A program made the position numbers and the translations under genes. From the NCBI GenBank assembly GCA_902786265.1, contig CADACE010000010.1, positions 1 to 64,000 of the forward strand: a stretch of DNA of 64,000 nucleotides, given 5' to 3'. The notes beneath the pieces are model-generated. The model worked only from the letters and a program-made list of their open reading frames with translations. It was not told the DNA's origin and did no database searches. How positions within the stretch are numbered: position 1 is the stretch's first letter; each line of letters starts with the position of its first letter. Of the stretch, positions 1 through 8,587 are shown piece after piece. Source of the DNA: an uncultured Chloroflexota bacterium. Lineage in GTDB: Bacteria > Chloroflexota > Anaerolineae > Anaerolineales > Anaerolineaceae.

Positions 1-2
1 GA

Positions 3-317
3 GAGCCGTATGAGATCCTGAAGGAGCCGGAGCTGCTGCAGCAGATGTTCTTCCGCGAGCTGCGCGGGTGCCGCATGGAGCCGACGGGGAATCCCTCCAA
101 CGTCCGCTGGGGTGTGAAGGACGGAACGCGCGACCACGCCACAGGACGGATCCTGCACGATGACCTGGTGATGTCCGCCGCGCTGGCGGTGTTCGAGAAC
201 GGCAACCTGCCGCTGCGCGTGCTCGACGAGGATGACGACGAACATTATGAAATGCTCGCCCGGATCGCCAGGCAGCGGGAAAGGGAACTGCTGTACGGAG
301 GCAGCGGAGTTTGGTGA
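3..317 (+). CDS. Phage terminase large subunit, C-terminal fragment (cut by window edge)
   Basis: The frame is open from the first bases to a TGA stop at 315-317, so only the last ~104 residues are visible. The segment with HDDLVMSAALAV resembles the last acidic motif of the RNase H-like nuclease domain of phage terminase large subunits, which cut and package phage DNA. Before it lies a WGVKDGTRDHATGR stretch, and after it a charged helical tail (ARIARQRERELL). No other phage gene follows, because the next 530 bases are repeats, so this is either the edge of a prophage or a relic. Family assignment rests on one motif and its setting and is moderately sure. Whether the gene is intact upstream cannot be seen. 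Confidence 0.55.
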   Translation, partial: EPYEILKEPELLQQMFFRELRGCRMEPTGNPSNVRWGVKDGTRDHATGRILHDDLVMSAALAVFENGNLPLRVLDEDDDEHYEMLARIARQRERELLYGGSGVW

Positions 318-848
318 TCGGTGGTCGGTGATCGGTGGCCGGTGGTTGGTGGTGAAAGGTGGGGAATAAGGTGAAAAGTGAAAGGTGAAAGGTGAAAATG
401 GAGAAATATGGTGATCGGTGGCCGGTGGTCGGTGGTGAAAGGTGTGGAATAAGGTGAAAAGTGAAAGGCGTGGAACAAAGTGAAAAGTGAAAGGTGAAAG
501 GTGAAAAGGGGGCATGCACTAGGAACCAGCCGCCATAAACCAGAGACCAGTCACCAGCTGCTGATTACCGGCCACTGATCACTGACCACCGACCACCGGC
601 AACCGACCACTGATCACTGACCACCGACCACCGGCCACCGACGTCCGGTCACCGACCACCGGCCACCGGAAACTGACCACCCGCAACCGACCACCAGCCA
701 CTGATCACTGACCACCGACCGCCGGTCACCGATCACCAGTCACCAGCCACCAGTCACCAGCCACTGATCACTGACCACTGACCACCGACCGCCGGTCACC
801 GATCACCAGTCACCAGCCACCAGTCACCAGCCACCAAACACTGACCAC
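318..848. repeat. Field of 7-bp-phased GTG/CAC repeats, inverted halves
   Basis: No gene is seen here. The left part (about 312-510) is built of heptamers of the form GTGNNNN, such as GTGATCG, GTGGCCG and GTGAAAG. The right part (about 540-848) is built of the reverse-complement form NNNNCAC, such as CGACCAC, TGATCAC and CGGTCAC. The 7-bp phase holds over dozens of units with few slips. The two halves could fold on each other. The same left-GTG, right-CAC layout recurs at about 34516-34620 and 54653-54825. The function is unknown. It resembles the idea of short tandemly repeated repetitive sequences described in cyanobacteria, but the unit differs. Confidence 0.85.
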
Positions 849-878
849 TATGATATATCATCTGTTAAACAGAAATAT

Positions 879-887
879 TGGTATAAT
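879..887 (+). promoter_or_regulatory. Extended -10 promoter candidate for the sensory operon
   Basis: TGGTATAAT matches an extended -10 (TGn-TATAAT). No good -35 lies at 16-18 bp, which is tolerated for extended -10 promoters. It sits about 190 bases before the chosen start of the solute-binding protein gene, so a long leader is implied. The stretch 888-1077 holds no other gene that can be supported. Confidence 0.4.
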
Positions 888-1077
888 AATAGATGTAGAA
901 ATAGGATTGTTTTTTTGCAGTTGTTCAGGGAGTGAATAAATCGGTGGTATGGGGAATGAAACTGACGCGGAACGGACGCCTGTTTATGTGATATTCGAAA
1001 CGTTCCCCGTGGCTGCTGAACGGCTGCAGCGCACATCGGATCGTACCGGTGTAAAGGAAAAACAGATCGGAGCGCTG

Positions 1078-2004
1078 ATGAAACAAAAGAGGTTCATACT
1101 TTTGTGGATGGCGGCAATGCTTTTGGCAGCCGTCATTGCTTCCGCTGCCTTCGCGGATGAAACAGAAGAGCAATATGTTGAAAATGAGTGGAATTTTGTA
1201 GACGGGTCTATGGATATCAGCCAGGGGATCCCCGAGAACGCGACCGGGGTCCTGGGTACGATCAAGAGAAGCCGGAGACTGCGTGTTGCTACTGATCCGT
1301 ATTTTGCTCCGCAGGAATTTATAGATCCCTCAAAAATCGGACAGAATCGTTTTGAAGGGGCGGATATAGAGCTTGCCCGTGTGATCGCGGACCGGATGGG
1401 TGTAACGCTGGAAATCATTCCGATGGATTTTTCCGAAGTGCTTCTTTCCTTAGACGACAACGCGGCCGACCTTGTTATTTCGGCACTGGCTTATGTCCCC
1501 TCGCGCGCAGCTGCCTACGAGCTTTCAAAAGGGTATTATTATTCAGAAGATAACGTCGGCAGCAGCATCGTGATCCGCAGTAAAGATCAGGATATTTATC
1601 ACGATATCGAAGATTTCTCCGGCAAAGTGATCGCGGCGGAGGGAAGCTCTCTGCAGGAATCATTGATGGCTGAAAACTTCCCCGCATACAAGGAATTTAT
1701 CCGCTTCAATTCACTCCAGAAGGTGTTTGACGCGGTGGAATCGGGTATGGCAGACGCGGTGATGGTTAATACGGAAGTTGCGCAGTCTTATATCGAAAAA
1801 AATCCCGGAAAGGGATTGATGCTGATGCCTGATATCAGTTTTGAACTGGAAGAATATTATCAGGGTGACAGGATCGCCGCGAAAAAGGGACAGCTCCAGC
1901 TGATGTATTTTGTCAATGGTGTGATCGATGAAGTTCTTGCTTCCGGGCAGTATTTGGAATGGTACCGGGAAGCGGAAGAATTAGCAGACAGGCTCGGTCT
2001 TTAG
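1078..2004 (+). CDS. Family-3 extracellular solute-binding protein
   Basis: The 308-aa product has an N-terminal signal segment (MKQKRFILLWMAAMLLAAVIASAA) and then a two-lobed periplasmic-binding fold of the amino-acid type (SBP_bac_3). Visible marks are the LRVATDPYFAPQEF opening, FEGADIELARVIADRMG, and DLVISALAYVPSRAAAYELSKGYY, which follow the family pattern for the ligand pocket. An in-frame start at 949 exists, but the ATG at 1078 places the signal peptide at the N-terminus and has a GGAG-like site 8 bases ahead. No permease or ATPase gene follows. The next gene is a sensor with an output domain, so this protein more likely delivers a ligand to a receptor than to a transporter (inference). 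The ligand is unknown. Confidence 0.85.
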   Translation: MKQKRFILLWMAAMLLAAVIASAAFADETEEQYVENEWNFVDGSMDISQGIPENATGVLGTIKRSRRLRVATDPYFAPQEFIDPSKIGQNRFEGADIELARVIADRMGVTLEIIPMDFSEVLLSLDDNAADLVISALAYVPSRAAAYELSKGYYYSEDNVGSSIVIRSKDQDIYHDIEDFSGKVIAAEGSSLQESLMAENFPAYKEFIRFNSLQKVFDAVESGMADAVMVNTEVAQSYIEKNPGKGLMLMPDISFELEEYYQGDRIAAKKGQLQLMYFVNGVIDEVLASGQYLEWYREAEELADRLGL

Positions 2005-2059
2005 TGTATAAAAATATCTGTAATGAAAAAGGGCTCAGCCGAATGAAAGGGTTCTGCTT

Positions 2060-5000
2060 ATGAAAAAAATGAAATTATACCAGTTCAGTATTCTGATCCT
2101 GTTGTGTATCGCGCTGAACTATTATGGTAATGTATATTCTGTAAAATGGCAGCTTCCCATGTGGCTGGATACATTGGGGACGATGCTGAGCGCTTATCTG
2201 GCCGGTCCGCTTGTCGGCAGCATGGTCGGTATAACGGGGAATCTGATGTACACCATGACATATGGGGATTACCCTGTTTACGCGCTTACTTCAATTGTAC
2301 TGGCGATCATTCTGGGCTTATCCGCGCGTAAAAAACTGCTGGACACCTGGTTTGGCGCGATGACTGTGAGTGTGATGATCTCCCTCGCGTCGCTGGCTGT
2401 TTCGTTCCCTTTGAATGTGTTTTTTTATAACGGCAGAACCGGCAACATCTGGGGGGACGGCGTGATCGACCGCCTGACGGATATCGGGACACCGACAATT
2501 TTGGCAGAAATCGCGGGACAGTTTTATATTGAATTTGTCGATAAGCTTGTGACGATAGCACTGCTTGTGCTGATCATCCGTCTGCTCCGTTTCCTGACGA
2601 AAAAAGATGAGAGTGTGGAATCTGCGGAGACCTCGGATCAGGCGGAAAAAGTGATCACGGCGCTGGTTCTCGGTGTTTTGATGTGTCACGGAACGCTTAC
2701 CGCACGCGCGGCCGAAACACAGCTTTCCCATGTGGACTATAACAACTATGTCCAGACGGTTTACAGCTCCGAGAACGGTCTGCCCTGCGGTGAAGCCAAT
2801 GATATCGTGCAGACAAATGACGGTATCCTCTGGGTCGGAACCTATGCGGGGCTTTACCGGTACAACGGCAGCGAATTCCGCTGGATGGATCAGTATGATT
2901 CCGTGCGCAACGTGAACTGCCTTTTTGTTGATGAGGAAGGCCGTTTGTGGATCGGCACCAATGACAATGGCCTTTCTATCTCTATCAATGAGACGATCAC
3001 CAATATTATAGACAGAAATACCGGTCTGCCCACGAATTCTGTCCGTTCCATCATCCAAAGTGCCGACGGTTATTATTACATCGGAACCAGCGGCAGCATG
3101 CAGATCCTTTCTCTGAATAACGGGTTCAAAAATGTCAAAATCCTGAGTGAGGTCAACTATGCGGATGACAGCTCTGCCGATACTGTCGGGAATGTCGCGG
3201 CTGTTACCAATAACGGCCGGCTCTTCCTCTTAAATAAAGGGAATATTCTCAGCTCCCGCCAGTTGGTTTCCGAAAAAGAGATTTTCCGTTCCTGCGCGTT
3301 TTCTCCCACCGGAAAACTGCTTGCCGGTACGTCCCAAAATCACATTTATATATTCGATATTTCCGAAGGCCATTTTGTTGAACAGGCAGTTCTCACTACC
3401 GGGAATCTGAACAGCATTAAGGACCTGCGCTATCTTGATAACGGTGACCTTTTTGTCTCTGCGGATAACGGAGTCGGTTATTTTGACTTCAGCGGTAATT
3501 TCCGTGAACTGAATACCAATGAATTCAGCAACTCAGTGGACAATATGCTTGTCGACTATCAGGGAAATTTATGGTTTTCCTCCTCCCGTCTCGGTCTGCT
3601 CCGTCTTGCTCCTTCTTCTTTTCTCAACATTTATTCCACGATCGGGATGGATCACCGCGTTGTCAATACGACTGCTTTCTATAAGGATCAATATTATTTC
3701 GGGACCGACCGGGGACTGGATATCGTCAGCGCGGATCTTGAGGATCAGATCCAAAATGATCTGACACGCCGGTTTGATAAGGTGAGGATCCGCTGTATCT
3801 ATGTCGATTCCCGCGGCAGTCTGTGGATCTGCACCTATGGGAACGGGTTGTTTGAATTCGAAGCCGACGGTACGGAGCATGTCTACAATTCCAGAGACGT
3901 CGTGTTCGGCAACCGTGTCCGGATGGTTATGGAACTCTCTGACGGGACGATCCTTGCCGGGAGCGATGTCGGCCTCAGCTTTATCCGTGATCATCATATC
4001 GTAGAGACTCTTACCAATACCATGATCCTAACCGCGACCGAGCTTCCCGATGAACGTATCCTGATCGGGACTGACGGGAACGGCCTCGCGATTATTGAAA
4101 ATGAGAAGGTAACCAGGGTCCTGACCCGTGAGGACGGGCTGAGTTCAGAGGTTATCCTGCGTACGGTTTATGATGAAAAGGGGAAAGGCGTATTTGTCGT
4201 TACCAGCAACGGGCTGTGTTATATGGACAAAAACGATAATGTGCGGATCCTGCGGAATTTCCCCTATTACAACAACTATGACGTAATCATCAGTGAAAAT
4301 GGGGATACCCTTTTTATCACTTCCAGTGCCGGTATTTTTGTTGTTGACCGGGAGGATGTTATTCGTGATCAGGAAAATCTGCAGTATGAGCTTCTCGATG
4401 CGCGTACCGGTCTGGACAGTTCCCTGACCGTAAACGCGTGGAGCTGCATCAATGACAATGGTGATATGTTCTTTCCTACCGATTCCGGTGTATATATGCT
4501 GAACTCATATTCTTACAAATCTGCCGCGCATGTATACCGGATGTCGATCAGTTCTGTAACTCTTGACGGAGAGAAAACGACGATCGAGAGGAATAAAGTC
4601 ATCTATGTTCCCAGAAACACTAACAATATTACGATCACGCCTGAAATCATTAATTATTCCGTCCAGATCCCATATGTCGGGTATTATCTGCAAGGGGTCG
4701 ATGCCGGCTGGCGCATTATGCCGCTTGACCAGCTTCAGACTGTTCATTACCAAAACCTCAAAGTCGGCGATTACCAGTTTCACATCGGTGTTTTTGACGC
4801 GAATAAGCAGAATGTGCTCAGCCAGCGGACATATGAGCTCATCAAGGTAAAAGAGATCTATGATAACAGCTGGTTCTCGATCTACCTCGTTGTTGTTCCG
4901 CTTATTGCCGCGATCTGGTTCACCGGGTACATTGTCCGGCGCCGCAATGAACGTGTTATGGCATTACAGCGAAGCCAGATCGAACTCAGCAAGCAACAGG

Positions 5001-5635
5001 TCAAAATGAGTAATGATACGATCTTTGCCATTGCCAAAGCTGTTGACGCCAAAGATGAACGGACCAGCCAGCATTCCTGGCGTGTTTCCGAATATTCGGT
5101 CCTTATCGCCCGTGAAATGGGAATGAAGGAAGACGATATTGAAAACCTGCGCCGTGCCGCTCTGGTCCACGATATCGGGAAGATCGGGATCCCTGACGCT
5201 ATCCTGAATAAGGATTCCCGTCTGACGGATGAAGAATACGCCATCATGAAATCGCATACCACCCGCGGTGCGGAAATTCTCAAGGGTCTGAGCTTTATTC
5301 CGCATGTTTTGGACGGGGCTTTGTATCATCACGAGCGAGTCGACGGACGCGGATATCCCAACGGGCTGGCAAAAGAGGATATTCCGGTCTTTGCCCGCAT
5401 CATCGGCGTTGCCGATGCCTTTGACGCAATGACAGCCAACCGTGTTTACCGCAAACAGATGGACTTCGGTTACGTACTCAATGAAATGAAGAAGGGACGG
5501 GGATCTCAGTTTGACCCGCAGTTTACCGATATCCTTTTGAAACTGATCGATGACGGGACGATCGACCTGAATAAGCTTTACTCAGTTCCGAAACTGGAAG
5601 AGGAGCCTCATAAAGACGAAGGAGGTGCCGCATGA
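2060..5635 (+). CDS. ECF-S-like membrane domain / Reg_prop propeller / Y_Y_Y / HD-GYP receptor
   Basis: This 1191-aa protein has four parts. Residues 1-190 form about six membrane segments with an LPMWLDTLGTMLSAYLAGPLVG stretch like the substrate-binding S subunits of ECF transporters. A linker and a further hydrophobic segment lead to repeats with the two-component-regulator-propeller signature (ILWVGTYAGLYRYNG, RLWIGTNDNGL, SLWICTYGNGLFEF). A Y_Y_Y-like Ig domain follows at about 840-940, then one membrane helix and a cytoplasmic HD-GYP domain with HDIGKIGIPD (HD 1037-1038) and HHERVDGRGYPNG (GYP 1098-1100). All hallmark residues of a c-di-GMP phosphodiesterase are present. The extracellular propeller probably senses a glycan or small ligand and sets c-di-GMP breakdown. 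It overlaps the next gene by four bases (ATGA). Confidence 0.88.
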   Translation: MKKMKLYQFSILILLCIALNYYGNVYSVKWQLPMWLDTLGTMLSAYLAGPLVGSMVGITGNLMYTMTYGDYPVYALTSIVLAIILGLSARKKLLDTWFGAMTVSVMISLASLAVSFPLNVFFYNGRTGNIWGDGVIDRLTDIGTPTILAEIAGQFYIEFVDKLVTIALLVLIIRLLRFLTKKDESVESAETSDQAEKVITALVLGVLMCHGTLTARAAETQLSHVDYNNYVQTVYSSENGLPCGEANDIVQTNDGILWVGTYAGLYRYNGSEFRWMDQYDSVRNVNCLFVDEEGRLWIGTNDNGLSISINETITNIIDRNTGLPTNSVRSIIQSADGYYYIGTSGSMQILSLNNGFKNVKILSEVNYADDSSADTVGNVAAVTNNGRLFLLNKGNILSSRQLVSEKEIFRSCAFSPTGKLLAGTSQNHIYIFDISEGHFVEQAVLTTGNLNSIKDLRYLDNGDLFVSADNGVGYFDFSGNFRELNTNEFSNSVDNMLVDYQGNLWFSSSRLGLLRLAPSSFLNIYSTIGMDHRVVNTTAFYKDQYYFGTDRGLDIVSADLEDQIQNDLTRRFDKVRIRCIYVDSRGSLWICTYGNGLFEFEADGTEHVYNSRDVVFGNRVRMVMELSDGTILAGSDVGLSFIRDHHIVETLTNTMILTATELPDERILIGTDGNGLAIIENEKVTRVLTREDGLSSEVILRTVYDEKGKGVFVVTSNGLCYMDKNDNVRILRNFPYYNNYDVIISENGDTLFITSSAGIFVVDREDVIRDQENLQYELLDARTGLDSSLTVNAWSCINDNGDMFFPTDSGVYMLNSYSYKSAAHVYRMSISSVTLDGEKTTIERNKVIYVPRNTNNITITPEIINYSVQIPYVGYYLQGVDAGWRIMPLDQLQTVHYQNLKVGDYQFHIGVFDANKQNVLSQRTYELIKVKEIYDNSWFSIYLVVVPLIAAIWFTGYIVRRRNERVMALQRSQIELSKQQVKMSNDTIFAIAKAVDAKDERTSQHSWRVSEYSVLIAREMGMKEDDIENLRRAALVHDIGKIGIPDAILNKDSRLTDEEYAIMKSHTTRGAEILKGLSFIPHVLDGALYHHERVDGRGYPNGLAKEDIPVFARIIGVADAFDAMTANRVYRKQMDFGYVLNEMKKGRGSQFDPQFTDILLKLIDDGTIDLNKLYSVPKLEEEPHKDEGGAA

Positions 5636-6822
5636 AACGATATAACCTGACTGCATTTATTATCTGCGTTCTGGTGCTGGTGGCATTCAGCTTCATCTAT
5701 CATGTATGGGATGGGATATCCGATATCAATCTTATCAAAGTCGGTTTCCTTTCTGAAAATGATGAAATGACCGCGAATACCTACAATTTTGAGCAATCCC
5801 AGAATATTCTTATGAAGGAATTTGACGACCGGATCGAGATCATTTCGCTTACCAATGTTCAGAGAGAAGAGACTTCATCTGCCCTGACCGAACTTGTTCT
5901 GAAGGGCTGCTCTGTTATCTTTGCCAATACCCGGAGTACGGATGTCAAAAAGACGGCGGCTCTTTATCCAGAAGTCCAGTTTTGCCAGATTTCCAATGAT
6001 GTTCCCGCTGCTGTCGATACGGATGGAAACTATCATACGTTTAATGCGAAGATTTATCAGGGCCATTACGTTGCCGGTGTAGCCGCGGGGATGAAGCTGC
6101 AGGAGTTGATCGAATCGGGTGAGATCGGGGAAGACGAAGCTCTGATCGGGTATGTGGGAACTTATCCGATCGCGGAAGTTATTTCCGGTTATACGGCATT
6201 TATCCTTGGCGTACGGTCTGTGGTCCCGGATGCGGTAATGCGGGTCCGCTATACCGAGGCGCTGAGCAGTTTCAGCCGGGAAAAGGCCGCTGCCAGTCAA
6301 TTAATTAATGAAGGCTGTGTGATCATCGCTCAAAACTCCGGAACCACCGGTCCCGTGTCCGCCATTCAGGATGCTTCCCTGACCCGGACGGTGATCCATG
6401 TGGGATATAACGAGAGCATGATCGATGCCGCTTCTACGGTTTCTTTGGTGAGTTCGCGGAAAAACTGGGATCCGTATATGGTTTCCGCGGTGCGTGCGGT
6501 GATGAACCGCCAGCCGATCGAAAAGGTCGTCGCCGGTGAGGTCCACGGGAATGATATCTGTGCAGGTTTTGAACAGGGCTGGGTCGAAATGCTGGAATTG
6601 AATGAGGACCTGGCTGCTCCGGGAACATCGGAGAGAATCGAAAGCCTGATCGAGGATATCAAGAATGGAAAAATCGATATCTTTCGGGGTGATTATACCG
6701 GCGTGAATCCGGATAATCAGCGCATCACAATTGATTTGAAGGAGGGATTTGCGGAAAACAGCGAATCGTCCAAACCGACATTCCGTTACATATTGCGGGG
6801 TGTGGTCACTGTTGAAAAATAA
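5632..6822 (+). CDS. BMP/PnrA-family nucleoside-type substrate-binding protein, membrane anchored
   Basis: The 396-aa protein starts with one hydrophobic anchor (about residues 6-27) without a lipobox cysteine. The fold of the BMP family follows, seen in IKVGFLSENDEM, AKIYQGHYVAGVAAGMK, IGYVGTYPIAEVISGYTAFILGVRSV and VIIAQNSGTTGP. Family members bind purine nucleosides for ABC uptake or sensing. The start ATG overlaps the stop of the HD-GYP receptor and has a strong GGAGGTG site inside that gene, so the two are translationally coupled. No transporter genes are near, which supports a sensory role with the receptor (inference). The uncleaved anchor would keep it at the outer face of the membrane. 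Confidence 0.82.
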   Translation: MKRYNLTAFIICVLVLVAFSFIYHVWDGISDINLIKVGFLSENDEMTANTYNFEQSQNILMKEFDDRIEIISLTNVQREETSSALTELVLKGCSVIFANTRSTDVKKTAALYPEVQFCQISNDVPAAVDTDGNYHTFNAKIYQGHYVAGVAAGMKLQELIESGEIGEDEALIGYVGTYPIAEVISGYTAFILGVRSVVPDAVMRVRYTEALSSFSREKAAASQLINEGCVIIAQNSGTTGPVSAIQDASLTRTVIHVGYNESMIDAASTVSLVSSRKNWDPYMVSAVRAVMNRQPIEKVVAGEVHGNDICAGFEQGWVEMLELNEDLAAPGTSERIESLIEDIKNGKIDIFRGDYTGVNPDNQRITIDLKEGFAENSESSKPTFRYILRGVVTVEK

Positions 6823-6971
6823 GGTATGCGAAGGTTACAAAAACGGTCTTTTATCCCAGAAAAATGATTTTTATCACTGTTGAAAAGGATCGTGTGTCAA
6901 CCTATTTTATAATGGTTTAAATCTTTGTTGCTGGACAAAATTGCTCTTTGGTTGAAAAAAACGGGTATTTA

Positions 6972-7000
6972 TTGACAGGGTTTTGTTGTTTGTTTTTACA
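6972..7000 (+). promoter_or_regulatory. Weak promoter candidate before the exopolysaccharide locus
   Basis: A perfect TTGACA lies at 6972-6977, and a poor -10 (TTTACA) follows 17 bases later at 6995-7000. A TATAAT also occurs at 6908-6913 but has no -35 at a normal distance. The gap 6823-7021 is AT-rich and shows no gene. It is the most likely place for the promoter of the 27-kb locus, but the exact site is unsure. Confidence 0.3.
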
Positions 7001-7021
7001 AGCTGAAGGATTGTATCGGCT

Positions 7022-8587
7022 ATGGATCGGTTCGGGAAAATTATTATTATTGCCGCAATCGTGGTAAGCCTGGTGCTCATCGCGGTGGCTTTCTATTTCC
7101 TGCGTGAATCGATTTTTTCAGGAAAACCTGACGTCACCTCTGAAAACGAAGGGACAGGCAGCAAAAGCCATGTTCCCGGGCCCGCACCGGAAGATCAGCT
7201 CCCGAAAAATTTGAAAATCGGGAAGTCCGCGCCTCAGGCTGTTTTTCAGTCTTCCGACGGTTCTCCGGTTTCTCTGGAAGAGATCATCCAAAGCTCGGAC
7301 AGCGATGTTTGGTTCTCGTTTGGAGACGGATCTTTTGACCGGGACTATGATGCACTTGCAGCCGCGTATGGTATGACGCTTGTTATGGTCGGTGAACAAA
7401 CCGGGGGAGAGCCTTCCGATGCAGTGTTCTCCGATCCGGATCAGGCCTGTTATGAGCTGTGGGGGCTCCAGACTCTGCCATCGGATATCGTGCTGGACAG
7501 CAGCGGGATGGTATTGGAATACCACGCCGGTGCACTGAAAAAGGGTGAAGCTGAAGGTATGCTTAAACGGGCAAGCCTTGGCAGATATAAGGTTGGTTTT
7601 GCTTTTATCGAAGGACAGATGTCCGACGGTGAAGGAGGCTTTTATACAAATACGGATACAAGGGGAAATTCGCCTTTTGGTAAAGATGTACTGAGCGAAA
7701 GCCAGGGACTGATGCTGATGTACGCTTTATCTGTGGATGACCGCGTTTTGTTTGACAAGACCTGGCAGTTCACAAAAACGAATTTGCTCAAAAACGGGAT
7801 CGCTGCCTGGTATGTCAGCGCGGATGGCGTTTCCGCAAATGTCAACGCACTTCTGGACGATCTCCGCATCTGGTTCGCGCTGTATCAGGCCGGACTGAAA
7901 TGGGATGCCCTCTATATGGGTGAGGCATCCGATATGCTGGTCGCTGTCAAAAAATTATGTCTGGATAAAAAAGGACGCCTTGTTGATTTTACTGATCTGA
8001 ACAAGGGAGACCGGGCGGATACGATTTCACTGCAGTACTTGGACCTTACTGCGCTGAAAGCCATGGCGGAAACGGATTCGGATTTTGAGCCTGTTTATCA
8101 GGACGCGGAAAAGGTCCTGCTGGAAGGCAGAATATCGGATGAATTTCCGCTGTATTATAAAAACTATAATTACACGACCCGATCGTATGATACCGGGAAC
8201 CTGAATACCGCGGAAGCGCTTTACACGCTCTGGAATCTGAGCCGGGCCGGTCTGCTTCCGGAGGATACACTGGCATGGCTGAAGGAGAAAGTCATGACGG
8301 GTACGCTCGGCGCACGGTATCGTACGAATGGTGATGTTGTTTTTGGGTATGATTTTCATTCTACCGCTGTTTACGGTCTTGCCGCGCTGACAGCGCAGGA
8401 GGCGGGGGATGATGAAATGTATGAAACGGCTTTGCGCCGGATGGAACGGAAACTGATCATGGACGCAGATGATGAATTATACGGTGCTTATACACAGAAA
8501 GGGGCAACGATATATTCTTTTGATCAGTTGATTCCGCTGTTGGTCAACGCTGTGCTGTATGAGAGAATGGCCGATGGACGCAAATAA
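7022..8587 (+). CDS. Cys-less thioredoxin-like domain fused to GH8 glycoside hydrolase (PssZ/BcsZ-like)
   Basis: The 521-aa protein has an N-terminal membrane anchor (residues 6-28). Residues about 62-190 read like a redoxin/TlpA domain (IGKSAPQAVFQSSDG and LWGLQTLPSDIVLDSSGMV) but contain no CxxC. The rest matches glycoside hydrolase family 8: LSESQGLMLMYAL with the likely acid Glu226, and NALLDDLRIWFALYQAG with Asp279/Asp280, followed by alpha-toroid repeats to the end. GH8 enzymes of this setting (BcsZ, PssZ) trim the polymer made by the neighbouring synthase. It is the first gene of the locus and overlaps the next one slightly. Substrate specificity cannot be read. The redox-like domain probably has a structural or binding role (inference). 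Confidence 0.8.
   Translation: MDRFGKIIIIAAIVVSLVLIAVAFYFLRESIFSGKPDVTSENEGTGSKSHVPGPAPEDQLPKNLKIGKSAPQAVFQSSDGSPVSLEEIIQSSDSDVWFSFGDGSFDRDYDALAAAYGMTLVMVGEQTGGEPSDAVFSDPDQACYELWGLQTLPSDIVLDSSGMVLEYHAGALKKGEAEGMLKRASLGRYKVGFAFIEGQMSDGEGGFYTNTDTRGNSPFGKDVLSESQGLMLMYALSVDDRVLFDKTWQFTKTNLLKNGIAAWYVSADGVSANVNALLDDLRIWFALYQAGLKWDALYMGEASDMLVAVKKLCLDKKGRLVDFTDLNKGDRADTISLQYLDLTALKAMAETDSDFEPVYQDAEKVLLEGRISDEFPLYYKNYNYTTRSYDTGNLNTAEALYTLWNLSRAGLLPEDTLAWLKEKVMTGTLGARYRTNGDVVFGYDFHSTAVYGLAALTAQEAGDDEMYETALRRMERKLIMDADDELYGAYTQKGATIYSFDQLIPLLVNAVLYERMADGRK

Noticed and set aside
318..848. Possible CRISPR array or replication iterons in the heptamer field
   Set aside because: Units are 7 bp without spacers, and no rep or dnaA gene is near. 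An origin cannot be supported.
949..1077. Upstream extension of the solute-binding protein gene
   Set aside because: The extension would bury the signal peptide and shows no ribosome site; the start at 1078 explains the product better.
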